Assembly (NCBI GenBank): GCA_015061495.1
Contig: SUWL01000014.1
Span: 1-44,102, forward strand
Reading direction: 5' to 3'
Length of the DNA: 44,102 bases
From: Lentisphaerota bacterium
GTDB lineage: Bacteria; Verrucomicrobiota; Lentisphaeria; Victivallales; Victivallaceae
Shown here: positions 24,703 through 32,897 of the stretch, in pieces
How the letters are laid out: each line of letters opens with the position of its first letter
Numbering within the stretch: the first letter of the stretch is position 1
Notes under the pieces: model-generated
What the model was told of the DNA's origin: nothing
Seen by the model: the letters and a program-made list of their open reading frames with translations, nothing else
Databases searched by the model: none
Position numbers and translations under genes: made by a program

Positions 24703-25451
24703 TGCATCAACTTCCCTCCGTCAACGACCAAATTCTGCCCGGTCATCGCTCCGGCGGCCCGGGAAAGCAGAAACTTTATGACCGGAACCACATCTTTTTC
24801 ATGCAGCAGAAACGGCAATGCCTGATCCCGCAGCAGATCTGCCTTGTCCTGTTCAGTGACATATTCTGTCAACTGCTTGTCCGTCATTATCCACCCGGGA
24901 GAAACCATATTCACCCGGATCATCTCCCTGCCCAACTCCCTTGCCAGAGCCCGGGTGAACCCCAGCAATCCGGATTTCGCACAGGAATAAAGGGTAAACG
25001 GTGACAAGCCCAACATCCAGTTTGTAGTACCCAGATTGACCACCGCCTTGCCGCTTCCGGCACGCAATCCCGGCAGAGCGGCACGGGATGCCAGAAATGC
25101 CGAACGCAAATTCACCGCGATAAATTTCTCAAACTCCGCTTCATTCGCATCATCAAAATCCACTCTGCCGTCAAATGCGACATTATTGACCAGATAATCG
25201 ACTTTACCGAAGCGATCCAATATGCTTTGCATCCATTGCGCCAACTCGCCGGGAATGCTCAAATCACATACCGCATTGATGATTTTGCCGTTTCCGTAAT
25301 TTTCCGTATCCGTACCGCCGGTGCGGGAACAGCTGCAGACCGTCGCTCCGCATGCGGCAAGTTCCAAAGCAACAGCTCTGCCGATACCGGAACTTCCTCC
25401 GGTAACAACGGCGATCCTGCCGGTAAATTCACTGGTCAAATTCAACCCCAC
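24699..25451 (-). CDS. Short-chain dehydrogenase/reductase
   Basis: 250 residues, classical SDR. The cofactor loop is TGGSSGIG at about 17-24, followed by DYLVNNVAFDG (NNVA replacing the usual NNAG). The catalytic pair is YSCAK, with Thr in GTTNW at the usual Ser position. The substrate is probably a sugar acid or polyol, judging from its partners. The start overlaps the upstream dehydrogenase gene by 10 bases, and the stop overlaps the MBL gene by 4, so the three are translated together. Confidence 0.9.
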   Translation of the reverse strand: MGLNLTSEFTGRIAVVTGGSSGIGRAVALELAACGATVCSCSRTGGTDTENYGNGKIINAVCDLSIPGELAQWMQSILDRFGKVDYLVNNVAFDGRVDFDDANEAEFEKFIAVNLRSAFLASRAALPGLRAGSGKAVVNLGTTNWMLGLSPFTLYSCAKSGLLGFTRALARELGREMIRVNMVSPGWIMTDKQLTEYVTEQDKADLLRDQALPFLLHEKDVVPVIKFLLSRAAGAMTGQNLVVDGGKLMQ

Positions 25452-26482
25452 GGATTGATAATGACTTTATTGCGTTCCGGCTGGCCCATCACTTCAATGG
25501 CTTTGTCGATATCTTTGAGCGAAAAGTTATGGGAAATGATCTTTCCGGGATCGACCAGACCGCGTTCCATAAGCATAATGGCATTCTGCATGGCAAGCGG
25601 AGTCGTACCGAAACTGGCATCCATGCGCCCTTCGAGGAAGTGCGTATGACCGCCGTCAAGTTCAAATTTTTCATGCGTGGTAATGCCGAAAACATTCCAA
25701 CGGGTACCGCGGCGGCGCAGATCGGTCATCAATTTGACCGCCTGGATCGGTCCGGCAGCTTCAATGACCAGATCCGGTCCTTTAGGCAGAATGTCGTACA
25801 CCTGCTCTTTGACATTGTCACTGAATGCATCTATCACATGGGTTGCTCCGCCGACTTTGACCGCATTGCTGCGGGCATATTCACTGCCGTCAATGGCGAT
25901 AAGTCTGCCGGCTCCGGCGGCTTTTGCCACCATCATGCAAAGCAGTCCGATCCCACCGGTACCGATGACCACAACATCTTCCCCTACCTGAATATTACTC
26001 TTTTGCACCACCCCTTTCCAAGCTCCGGATAGCGGTTCAGTCAATGCTGCGGCATCAAAGGAGATATTTGCCGGTTTGTGAAAAATGCACTCTTCTCCGG
26101 TGATCATATATTCGGCAAATGCTCCGGGGCGGACATCTTCCGGCCCGTCGCCTCCGGTGGTATAGGCGTGGTCACAGTAGTGCGTGTTGCCCATGCGGCA
26201 GTTGGTGCATACTCCGCAATATCCGGAAGGCTGACAAATAACTTCGTCCCCCTCTTTGAAATGCACCACTCCGGGACCGACTGCGGCAATAATACCCGAT
26301 GGTTCATGACCGGGAATCAGCGGAAATTCCACATTTTTTCTGATTCCTTTGATCGCTTTATAATCCGTTGCACAAAATCCGCAGGAAATGACCTTTACCA
26401 GAACCTCTCCCGGACCGGGTACCGGAGTGGGAACCTCTTTTAAGACCAGATTATTGAAATTTTCAAGTACAGCTGCCAACAT
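25442..26482 (-). CDS. Zinc-dependent medium-chain alcohol/polyol dehydrogenase
   Basis: 346 residues. Catalytic zinc ligands are Cys in SCGFCATD and His-Glu in PGHEPSG. The structural zinc loop has four cysteines (CGVCTNCRMGNTHYC). The NAD loop is VIGTGGIGLLC. It belongs to the sorbitol/threonine dehydrogenase branch of the MDR family. It is the first gene of the operon, with a strong CAGGAGG site and a promoter at 26523-26551, and is divergent from a ROK-type regulator. Confidence 0.92.
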   Translation of the reverse strand: MLAAVLENFNNLVLKEVPTPVPGPGEVLVKVISCGFCATDYKAIKGIRKNVEFPLIPGHEPSGIIAAVGPGVVHFKEGDEVICQPSGYCGVCTNCRMGNTHYCDHAYTTGGDGPEDVRPGAFAEYMITGEECIFHKPANISFDAAALTEPLSGAWKGVVQKSNIQVGEDVVVIGTGGIGLLCMMVAKAAGAGRLIAIDGSEYARSNAVKVGGATHVIDAFSDNVKEQVYDILPKGPDLVIEAAGPIQAVKLMTDLRRRGTRWNVFGITTHEKFELDGGHTHFLEGRMDASFGTTPLAMQNAIMLMERGLVDPGKIISHNFSLKDIDKAIEVMGQPERNKVIINPWG

Positions 26483-26522
26483 AATAAACCTCCTGTTGTA
26501 AAATTGTCCGCTGACAGGCGTT

Positions 26523-26551
26523 AATATAACACTGCCTCATTCACATATCAA
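26523..26551 (-). promoter_or_regulatory. Promoter of the dehydrogenase/SDR/MBL operon
   Basis: Minus strand TTGATA (26546-26551), 17 bp, TATATT (26523-26528). Confidence 0.75.
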
Positions 26552-26568
26552 GTCTTGATACAAAACTT
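26550..26568. promoter_or_regulatory. Inverted repeat between the divergent promoters
   Basis: AAGTCTTG-ATA-CAAAACTT, seven of eight arm positions symmetric, touching the -35 box of the dehydrogenase operon and 22 bp from that of the ROK gene. It is a likely site for the ROK regulator encoded next door. Confidence 0.5.
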
Positions 26569-26589
26569 TCCAAAAATTTATCCTCCGCC

Positions 26590-26617
26590 TTGAAAAAAAC
26601 ATTTACCGGTGTATTTT
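26590..26617 (+). promoter_or_regulatory. ROK gene promoter
   Basis: TTGAAA (26590-26595), 16 bp, TATTTT (26612-26617). The TTG that would extend the ROK reading frame upstream is this -35 box. Confidence 0.55.
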
Positions 26618-26655
26618 ATATCGGTATCAATCGATTCAGGAAATTTGAAAAAACG

Positions 26656-27786
26656 ATGAAGTCAGCCGAAAAAAGTTTTATCCAGCAGCGTGCGATGCAC
26701 GTTTTCAACCGCTTCAGCGTACTTGCCGCCATTGCCGGCGGCATGCGGACAAGGCGGCAGATCCAGAACGCCGCCGGGTTGTCCTGGGGGACAGTCAGTT
26801 CCTGTGTCCGGGAACTGGCGGCGGAAAACATTCTGACCCTGTCACCGGAACTGCCGGAAAATGCCTTCACCGTCTTTCCGGCGGCAGATGCCCGCAACAG
26901 TTACTGTTTTTTCAACCGGGAAAAACATCTGCTGGCAGGAGTTTCTGTTTCCGCCGATCACCTGGATCTGGAAATCGTCACTCCTGACCGGGAAACCATC
27001 CTTTCCCACACCTTGCAAACCGGTTTTCTGCCGGATGCCGCCGCATTGAAGCAGGCATTGATCCGCCTGTTTGAGGAAACTGCGACCGCTCCGGAAAAAA
27101 TCGCTTATTCCGTTATCGCCCTGACCGGCGCCTTTGACCGCACCGGCAAAATCTGGCTGAAAACTCCGCATCTGCCGCAAGTGGATAAATGGGATCTTGC
27201 CATCTTGTCCGATTCATTGCCCGGCGAAGTGATCTTTGAGCATGACATCATTTCCAAAGCCCGTTCGGTGATGATGAAGCGGCAGGACTCCGGCAACGAT
27301 TCCGCCTTTATCCACTGGGGGAACGGTATCGGACTGACCATCTGCCGGGAGGGAAAATTTCAGGAAGGCCACCGGGGGTTTGCCGGAGAAATCGGCCACC
27401 TGCCCTATCCGGCAGCCAATAATTCCACTCTGGAAACCTGTGCTTCACTGACTGCCGCAGAAGTTTTCGCCCAAAAGCGGCAATGCCCGCTTGATTCACC
27501 GGAAGTCTGGGAGTTTCTCAAACCGCATATATTGTGGTGCTTATCTGCCGTTGCCGGACTTTTTGATCCGGAAGTCATCGTTCTTGGCGGCGAAGTTCCC
27601 GATCTTTTTCCGGAAAAAATCGGGGAATTGTCCGCTGAACTGGAGAAAATTTCATGGATCCCGATACACAACGAATTGAGATTTTATTCCATGAATGAAT
27701 GCAATACCGCTTCCGGTGCGGCATTTGCCGCCGGTGAAGTCCTGCTCGCCAACCTTGCCGAAATGAATAACTGTCAGGAGAAATAA
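26656..27786 (+). CDS. ROK-family regulator (NagC/XylR type)
   Basis: 376 residues from ATG 26656; earlier in-frame codons fall in the promoter. An N-terminal winged helix (about 15-65, TRRQIQNAAGLSWGTVSSCVREL) precedes an actin-like ROK domain with HRGFAGEIGHLPYP and VIVLGGEVPDLF. The usual ROK zinc cluster CxCGxxGCxE is replaced by NNSTLETCAS, so the structural zinc is probably lost. It most likely senses a sugar and controls the divergent dehydrogenase operon and its own fructokinase-like partner. The only upstream AGGA lies 14 bases before the ATG, a rather long spacing. Confidence 0.85.
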   Translation: MKSAEKSFIQQRAMHVFNRFSVLAAIAGGMRTRRQIQNAAGLSWGTVSSCVRELAAENILTLSPELPENAFTVFPAADARNSYCFFNREKHLLAGVSVSADHLDLEIVTPDRETILSHTLQTGFLPDAAALKQALIRLFEETATAPEKIAYSVIALTGAFDRTGKIWLKTPHLPQVDKWDLAILSDSLPGEVIFEHDIISKARSVMMKRQDSGNDSAFIHWGNGIGLTICREGKFQEGHRGFAGEIGHLPYPAANNSTLETCASLTAAEVFAQKRQCPLDSPEVWEFLKPHILWCLSAVAGLFDPEVIVLGGEVPDLFPEKIGELSAELEKISWIPIHNELRFYSMNECNTASGAAFAAGEVLLANLAEMNNCQEK

Positions 27787-27787
27787 A

Positions 27788-28660
27788 ATGATGAAATACG
27801 ATGTCACTGCTGTCGGAGAAGTCCTGTTTGATGAATTCCCGGAACATAAATGCCCCGGCGGGGCAGCCGCCAATGTCGCCGTTATCGGCGCGGAAACCGG
27901 TTTGACTACCGCCCTGATTTCCGCAGTCGGCAATGATCAGAACGGCAGGGAACTGCTCGATATGCTCCACGCTTTTTCCGTGGATACCTCCGCCATTGCC
28001 GTTACAGACCTGCCGACCGGCAGAGTAAAAGTCACGCTCAACGGTACGCATCCTTCCTATGAGATCTGTCTGGATTCGGCATGGGATTTCATCCCCTTCT
28101 CTGAAGCGGCACGGCAAACCGTGCAAAACTCCCGTACGGTGGTATTCGGTTCTCTTGCCCAGCGCAGTGAAACATCCCGGCAGACGATCATACAACTGCT
28201 GAAAAGTGCTCCGGATGCCCGGAAAATATTTGATATCAATATCCGGCAGCACTTCTATTCCAGAGAACTTATCGAAAACTCTCTGCTGCTTGCCGACACT
28301 CTGAAAATCAGCGAAGAGGAATTGCCTGCCGTCGCAGCATGCCTTGAGCTGCCGATCGAACCGGATGCCTTTGCCGCCGCTGTCATGAAAAACTTCACCC
28401 CGGACGAGATCCTTTTCACCTGCGGCGCGAAAGGTGCTGTGATTTACAGCAGAAATGAGCCGAAATTCACAGTTCCGGCACACTCAATTGGAAAAGTGGT
28501 GGATACCGTCGGTGCCGGTGACGCTTTCCTTGCCGGATATATCCGGGGGAGGATCGCCGGAAAAAAACGTTATGATTCTGCTGAACTTGCCTCCCGCACT
28601 GCCGGGGTGGTATGTACCGTTGCCGGAGCGTGGAAAAAACTTCCGGCGGCAGAATTGTGA
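27788..28660 (+). CDS. PfkB-family carbohydrate kinase, fructokinase-like
   Basis: 290 residues. The N-terminus GEVLFDEFPE-CPGGAAANVA and the CLDSAWDFIPF segment are typical of the fructokinase branch. The ATP/catalytic motif DTVGAGDAFLAGY holds the catalytic Asp. It phosphorylates fructose or a related ketose. AGGAG lies 7 bases before ATG 27788. It starts 1 base after the ROK stop and forms a two-gene operon with it. Confidence 0.9.
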   Translation: MMKYDVTAVGEVLFDEFPEHKCPGGAAANVAVIGAETGLTTALISAVGNDQNGRELLDMLHAFSVDTSAIAVTDLPTGRVKVTLNGTHPSYEICLDSAWDFIPFSEAARQTVQNSRTVVFGSLAQRSETSRQTIIQLLKSAPDARKIFDINIRQHFYSRELIENSLLLADTLKISEEELPAVAACLELPIEPDAFAAAVMKNFTPDEILFTCGAKGAVIYSRNEPKFTVPAHSIGKVVDTVGAGDAFLAGYIRGRIAGKKRYDSAELASRTAGVVCTVAGAWKKLPAAEL

Positions 28661-28673
28661 CCCCTGCGGCATG

Positions 28674-28702
28674 TTGAAAAATCCCTTTCTCCGGAGTATA
28701 TT
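28674..28702 (+). promoter_or_regulatory. TauE/SafE gene promoter
   Basis: TTGAAA (28674-28679), 17 bp, TATATT (28697-28702). Confidence 0.75.
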
Positions 28703-28743
28703 ATAGAACATATCGTTATCAACATACTTGCGGGAGTTCATCC

Positions 28744-29511
28744 ATGGATCTTTTTATTGCCGCCATCGTCGTTTTTCTAACTCACCTGCTGGAAGGGATC
28801 GCCGGATTCGGCGGTTCGGTTATGGCACTGCCGTTTCTCGATCTGACGATCGGGCTGAAAACTGCCATACAGATCCTCTGTATTCTGGGATTGGCAATGG
28901 CACTTTATGTTGTCTGCCGCTTTTGGAGTGCCATCCGGTGGAAGGAATTTTTCTACATCGCCCTCTGGGCAGGGATCGGCATGCCGGTCGGCATGATCCT
29001 CTTTGACCGGCTTCCGGCGCAACACCTCTGTATCCTGCTGGGCTTGTTTATGCTCGGTACCGGTATCCACGGCAATTACCGGATATTCCACCCGGCGGCA
29101 AACACTCAAAACAGCAGAGACCTCCGCCGCAGCTGGCTGATGAGGATACTGCTTTTTTGCGGCGGAATAATTCAGGGTGCATTCGGTTCCGGAGGTCCGT
29201 TTATCGTGATCTATGCGGCAAAAGCACTGCCGGACAAAACCCTTTTCCGGGTGACCTTGAGCCTTTTCTGGCTGGTTGCCAATATCTGCCGTCTGACGGC
29301 ATGGAGCGTACAAAAAACGGTATGGAATATGCAGAACTTCAAACTGCTGGCAGTCATCTTTCCGGTAATGCTGGCAGGTTTTATGGTCGGAGACTATCTG
29401 CACCGCAAGGTAAGCGAGCGCCATTTCCGCATCGGCGTATACATTCTGCTGGCGGTCTCCGGTATATTTATGATGGTCAACAATCTGCTTCTGATATTCA
29501 CTCAACGGTGA
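28744..29511 (+). CDS. TauE/SafE (TSUP) family membrane permease
   Basis: 255 residues with about eight hydrophobic segments in two repeated halves. Half one starts LLEGIAGFGGSVMALPFL and half two has GIIQGAFGSGGPFIVIY, the paired glycine-rich repeats typical of TSUP proteins. Members move sulfite, sulfonates or other organic anions, usually outward. It stands alone behind its own promoter next to sugar-catabolic genes. The end overlaps the convergent dnaX stop by 10 bases. Confidence 0.88.
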   Translation: MDLFIAAIVVFLTHLLEGIAGFGGSVMALPFLDLTIGLKTAIQILCILGLAMALYVVCRFWSAIRWKEFFYIALWAGIGMPVGMILFDRLPAQHLCILLGLFMLGTGIHGNYRIFHPAANTQNSRDLRRSWLMRILLFCGGIIQGAFGSGGPFIVIYAAKALPDKTLFRVTLSLFWLVANICRLTAWSVQKTVWNMQNFKLLAVIFPVMLAGFMVGDYLHRKVSERHFRIGVYILLAVSGIFMMVNNLLLIFTQR

Positions 29512-31157
29512 ATATCAATGACTGTTCCGCTGAAAAGATCCACCACTTCCTGAACGACCGGATCACGCTTGACGACTTCGATCAATGCCTGCGGGTTACT
29601 GTTGGCAATACTTTTCTGCAATTTATCCGGTGAATAAGACTCTTCTTTTTCCTTATTAACCTCCGCCGCCGGCATCATTGGCGGCATATTGACCGGCAGA
29701 TCGGCAATATCATCATCCGAATCCGACGGATCTCCACCGGTACATTCCGGAATATCACACACCTGCACAATATCAGCAGGAGGGGCATCTGCAACCGGAA
29801 CTTCATCTACCGCAGGAATTTCTTCTACCGCAGGAGATTCTTCTACCGCAGGAGGTTCTTCCACCGCAGGAGATTCTTCCACCGCAGGAGATTCTTCCAC
29901 CGCAACCGGGGATTCCGGAACAGTCGGCACAACTGCAGCCGGAATCGGCATCTGCACATTTTTTTCCACGACCGGCAGCTGCTCAAGGAACTGCAATTCA
30001 CCGGCAGTCCGCAACTGATTCAACCGGGCAAGAATATCGCTGATACGTACAGCATGAGCTTCACGCATAGCTTTGAGCAGTACCGTTTCCAGATAGACCT
30101 GCTTATTGATCGCATCATGCAGAATTCTGCCTACCGGAGCAATATTTTCCAAAAGGATCTGGATCGATTCCTGCGGGGCAAGTGCGGCGAACTGCCGGTA
30201 CATGGCGATCGCTTCCGGAGATTCATCAAGCAATTCTGCCGGATCTGCCACAATCGTACATAACTGGATCGCCCGCACCGCATAAAGCAGGTCCTCAAAA
30301 AGCGTTTCCAGATTTTTTCCTTTGCCGGCAAGCCGCGCGATCCGGGTGACCACTTCACCGGGTTTATTCTGCAGAATCGCCTGCAGAATCGCATTCAAAT
30401 CCCCCCGGTCGGTCAAACCGAAAAGCGACAACACCTGTGCTTCAGTGATCTGCAATCCGTCTCCTGCGGCAAAAAAGGCGATCATCTGATCCAACAGCGA
30501 CTGGGCATCACGCATTCCACCCTCCGCCGCCCGGGCAATGGCATTGACCGCTTCCGGATTGATCGCAACTTTTTCCGTATCGGCGATCAACTGCAGTCTT
30601 TCTGCGATCAGACGGGTGGGGATCGGCATCAGGTCAAAACGCTGACACCGGGAAATGATCGTCGGAAGCACCTGATGAACTTCGGTGGTGGCAAAAATAA
30701 ATTTTACATGTGCCGGCGGCTCTTCAACGGTTTTCAAAAGCACGTTCCACGCCGCTTTGCTCAACATGTGGACTTCGTCGATGATGTAAATTTTATACTT
30801 GCCGCTGACCGGACGGGTGAGAGCATTTTCTGCAAGTTCCCGCATATCTCCAGTGGAGTTACGGCTGGCGGCGTCGATTTCCAGCACATCCAGACTTTTT
30901 TCCGCCGCCAGCTCCATACAGCTGGGACACTGGCAGCACGGTTCGCCATTGACCGGGTGTTCACAATTCAATGCCTTGGCAAAAATACGGGCAAGCGTGG
31001 TCTTACCGATGCCCCGCGGACCGACAAACAGATACGCATGAGCTGTTCTGCCGCTGTTGATCGCATTGCGAAGCGTTCTTACCACATGTTCCTGACCTAC
31101 CACGTCCGCAAAGCTGCGGGGGCGCCATTTCCGGGCAATGACCTGATATTCACTCAT
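29502..31157 (-). CDS. dnaX: DNA polymerase III subunit gamma/tau
   Basis: 551 residues. This is the clamp-loader ATPase that opens the beta clamp. Walker A GPRGIGKT is at 46-53, zinc-module cysteines are Cys65, Cys74/75, Cys77 and Cys80, DEVHML is Walker B, and IISRCQRF carries the arginine finger. After domain III a low-complexity linker made of an 18-bp repeat (29809-29910) encodes ESPAVE units, then a short tail. It is shorter than E. coli tau. I see no convincing A-rich frameshift site for a separate gamma form. The start ATG shares one base with the rph stop (TGATG). Confidence 0.95.
   Translation of the reverse strand: MSEYQVIARKWRPRSFADVVGQEHVVRTLRNAINSGRTAHAYLFVGPRGIGKTTLARIFAKALNCEHPVNGEPCCQCPSCMELAAEKSLDVLEIDAASRNSTGDMRELAENALTRPVSGKYKIYIIDEVHMLSKAAWNVLLKTVEEPPAHVKFIFATTEVHQVLPTIISRCQRFDLMPIPTRLIAERLQLIADTEKVAINPEAVNAIARAAEGGMRDAQSLLDQMIAFFAAGDGLQITEAQVLSLFGLTDRGDLNAILQAILQNKPGEVVTRIARLAGKGKNLETLFEDLLYAVRAIQLCTIVADPAELLDESPEAIAMYRQFAALAPQESIQILLENIAPVGRILHDAINKQVYLETVLLKAMREAHAVRISDILARLNQLRTAGELQFLEQLPVVEKNVQMPIPAAVVPTVPESPVAVEESPAVEESPAVEEPPAVEESPAVEEIPAVDEVPVADAPPADIVQVCDIPECTGGDPSDSDDDIADLPVNMPPMMPAAEVNKEKEESYSPDKLQKSIANSNPQALIEVVKRDPVVQEVVDLFSGTVIDIHR
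29809..29910 (-). repeat. 18-bp tandem repeat inside dnaX
   Basis: ACCGCAGG-type units begin at 29809, 29827, 29845, 29863, 29881 and 29899, an exact 18-bp period with small variations. They code for a Glu-Ser-Pro-Ala-Val-Glu hexapeptide repeat. Confidence 0.9.
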
Positions 31158-31882
31158 CAAATACTCTCCAAAATCTCTCTCTGACGGACAAATATCTGTT
31201 TCAAACCATGTTCAGCAAGATCGATCAAATCGTTAAGTTCTCTGCGGGAAAATGGCGCACCCTCGGCAGTTCCCTGCACTTCCACAAGTTTACCGGATTC
31301 CGTCATAACCACATTCATGTCAACTTCAGCGCTGGAATCCTCCGCATAACAGAGATCGAGCATCGGCGTACCATTGATAATGCCGACACTGATCGCTGCG
31401 ACCAACTCTTTGAAGGGATTTTCATTTGCCGGAAACAGCCGCTTGCAGCCAATTGCCAGCGCCAGTGAAGATCCGGTGATACTGGCACAGCGCGTACCTC
31501 CATCAGCATCAATCACATCGCAATCCAGATAAAAGGTGCGCTCGCCGAGTTTTTCCAGCTCGACCGCCATCCGCAGTGATCTGCCGATCAACCGCTGGAT
31601 CTCCACTGTCCTGCCGCCCTGTTTTCCGGCGGCGGCTTCCCGGCGGCATCTTTCAGTGGTCGCCGAAGGCAGCATACCGTATTCACAGGTGACCCAACCG
31701 CCGGAAACTTTCTGATTTTTCATCCAGGAGGGAACTTTATCCTCAAAAGAGACGGCCGTCAACACTCTGGTATTTCCGTTGGAAATAAATACCGATGCCA
31801 AGGGGTGAGAGAGATAATCGACATCAAACTTGAGCGGCCGCAATTCATCGCAGGCACGACCATCGATCCGCAGAATGCTCAT
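31157..31882 (-). CDS. rph: Ribonuclease PH
   Basis: 241 residues. This phosphorolytic 3' exonuclease trims tRNA precursors. Recognisable parts are RIDGRACDELRPLKFDVDYLSHPLASV, the phosphate-site GRTVEIQRLIGRSLRM, DCDVIDADGGTRCASITG, and EVDMNVVMTESGKLVEVQGTAEG (segments named for their family match). A GAAAGG site precedes the ATG, directly after the ffs T-run. It is translationally coupled to dnaX downstream. Confidence 0.96.
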   Translation of the reverse strand: MSILRIDGRACDELRPLKFDVDYLSHPLASVFISNGNTRVLTAVSFEDKVPSWMKNQKVSGGWVTCEYGMLPSATTERCRREAAAGKQGGRTVEIQRLIGRSLRMAVELEKLGERTFYLDCDVIDADGGTRCASITGSSLALAIGCKRLFPANENPFKELVAAISVGIINGTPMLDLCYAEDSSAEVDMNVVMTESGKLVEVQGTAEGAPFSRRELNDLIDLAEHGLKQIFVRQREILESI

Positions 31883-31900
31883 GGGCAGGATTCCTTTCTT

Positions 31901-32020
31901 AAAAAAAAGAAACGCCGTGAAACAGATGACTCATGGCCTGTCAGAAATCGCGTAGGGCTGCTTGGTTCCCCACCTGACCCGGTTGGCGTTTCAGACAACA
32001 CACGAGGTCCGTCTCACGGC
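31901..32020 (-). ncRNA. ffs: Signal recognition particle RNA (4.5S type)
   Basis: RNA from about 32020 to 31914, plus a T-run (31901-31908). Domain IV is intact: GTCAGG-TGG-GGAA-CCA-AGCAGC, with the GGAA tetraloop and the symmetric internal loop that binds the Ffh M domain. The ends close with a 10-bp helix (GCCGTGAGAC against GTTTCACGGC, one G-U). GTTTC and eight T follow, so the closing helix doubles as terminator. Length is about 107 nt, the short bacterial form without an Alu domain. It lies between accD and rph, and its promoter is inside the end of accD. Confidence 0.93.
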
Positions 32021-32027
32021 ATTACTT

Positions 32028-32056
32028 AATTTATATCTTCTTCTTGAAAATGTCAA
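32028..32056 (-). promoter_or_regulatory. ffs promoter embedded in the end of accD
   Basis: Minus strand TTGACA (32051-32056) encoded by the Leu-Asp-Ile codons of AccD, then TAAATT (32028-32033) at 17 bp or TATAAA (32030-32035) at 15 bp, overlapping the accD stop. The start would fall at the first base of the SRP RNA helix. Confidence 0.7.
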
Positions 32057-32885
32057 GTAAAAAACTCAATTCTTTTCGTAAATTTTTGCGTTCTACCACC
32101 CGGTCGATCAATCCATGTGCCAAAAGAAACTCCGCAGTCTGGAATCCTTCAGGCAAAACCGACTTGGTAGTTTCCTGAACGACCCGGGGACCGGCAAAGC
32201 CGACCATGGCACCGGGTTCAGAGAGAATAACGTCACCAAGCGTGGCAAAACTTGCCGAAACACCACCGTAAGTAGGATTGGTCATGATCACGATATAACC
32301 GAGATGCTTCTCCCGGTGACGGGCAAGCGCACCGCTGGTTTTTGCCATCTGCATCAGACTTAAAATACCTTCCTGCATACGCGCACCGCCGGAAGCGGTG
32401 ACCAATACCACGGTTTCGTCTTTTTCAGTGGCACTTTCGATCAGCCGGGTAATCCTTTCACCGACAACCGACCCCATGGACGCTCCCATAAAATTAAAAT
32501 TCATCACTCCGAGCGCAAACGGAATGGAATTCAACGTGGCATGACCGCAGGAAACCGCTTCATTCATCCCGGACTTGCGGACATTCTCCTCAAGGCGGGT
32601 CCGGTAACTTTTGGAATCCACAAAATCAAGACGGTCTACAGAAACCAGATCGCCGAACTCCTCTTTGAAACTTCCTTCATCAGTGAGCAATGCAATGCGA
32701 TCCTCAACCGGCATCGGCATGTGATAACCGCAACACCAGCAAACCTGCAAATTGTCTTCCAGCCGCTCAACATAAAGGGTCTGACTGCACTTTTTGCACT
32801 TGATCCAGGAACCGTCGGGAATGACCATTTTACGCTTCACTCCCGTTTTCAATGTCGAGTATTTACCTCTGCTGAAAATAGCCAT
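32031..32885 (-). CDS. accD: Acetyl-CoA carboxylase carboxyltransferase subunit beta
   Basis: 284 residues. It transfers carboxyl from biotin to acetyl-CoA, the first step of fatty acid synthesis. The N-terminal zinc ribbon uses Cys30, Cys33, Cys49 and Cys52 (IKCKKC ... VCWCCG). The crotonase-like core has VVLVTASGGARMQEG and NPTYGGVSASFA. The alpha subunit accA is not in the window. It lies 12 bp after the isochorismatase-like gene, and its 3' end contains the ffs promoter. Confidence 0.96.
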   Translation of the reverse strand: MAIFSRGKYSTLKTGVKRKMVIPDGSWIKCKKCSQTLYVERLEDNLQVCWCCGYHMPMPVEDRIALLTDEGSFKEEFGDLVSVDRLDFVDSKSYRTRLEENVRKSGMNEAVSCGHATLNSIPFALGVMNFNFMGASMGSVVGERITRLIESATEKDETVVLVTASGGARMQEGILSLMQMAKTSGALARHREKHLGYIVIMTNPTYGGVSASFATLGDVILSEPGAMVGFAGPRVVQETTKSVLPEGFQTAEFLLAHGLIDRVVERKNLRKELSFLLDIFKKKI

Positions 32886-32897
32886 AACGCTGTCCTT

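Noticed and set aside
26590-26655. Upstream extension of the ROK reading frame to TTG 26590
   Set aside because: The TTG is the -35 box, and no ribosome-binding site precedes it.
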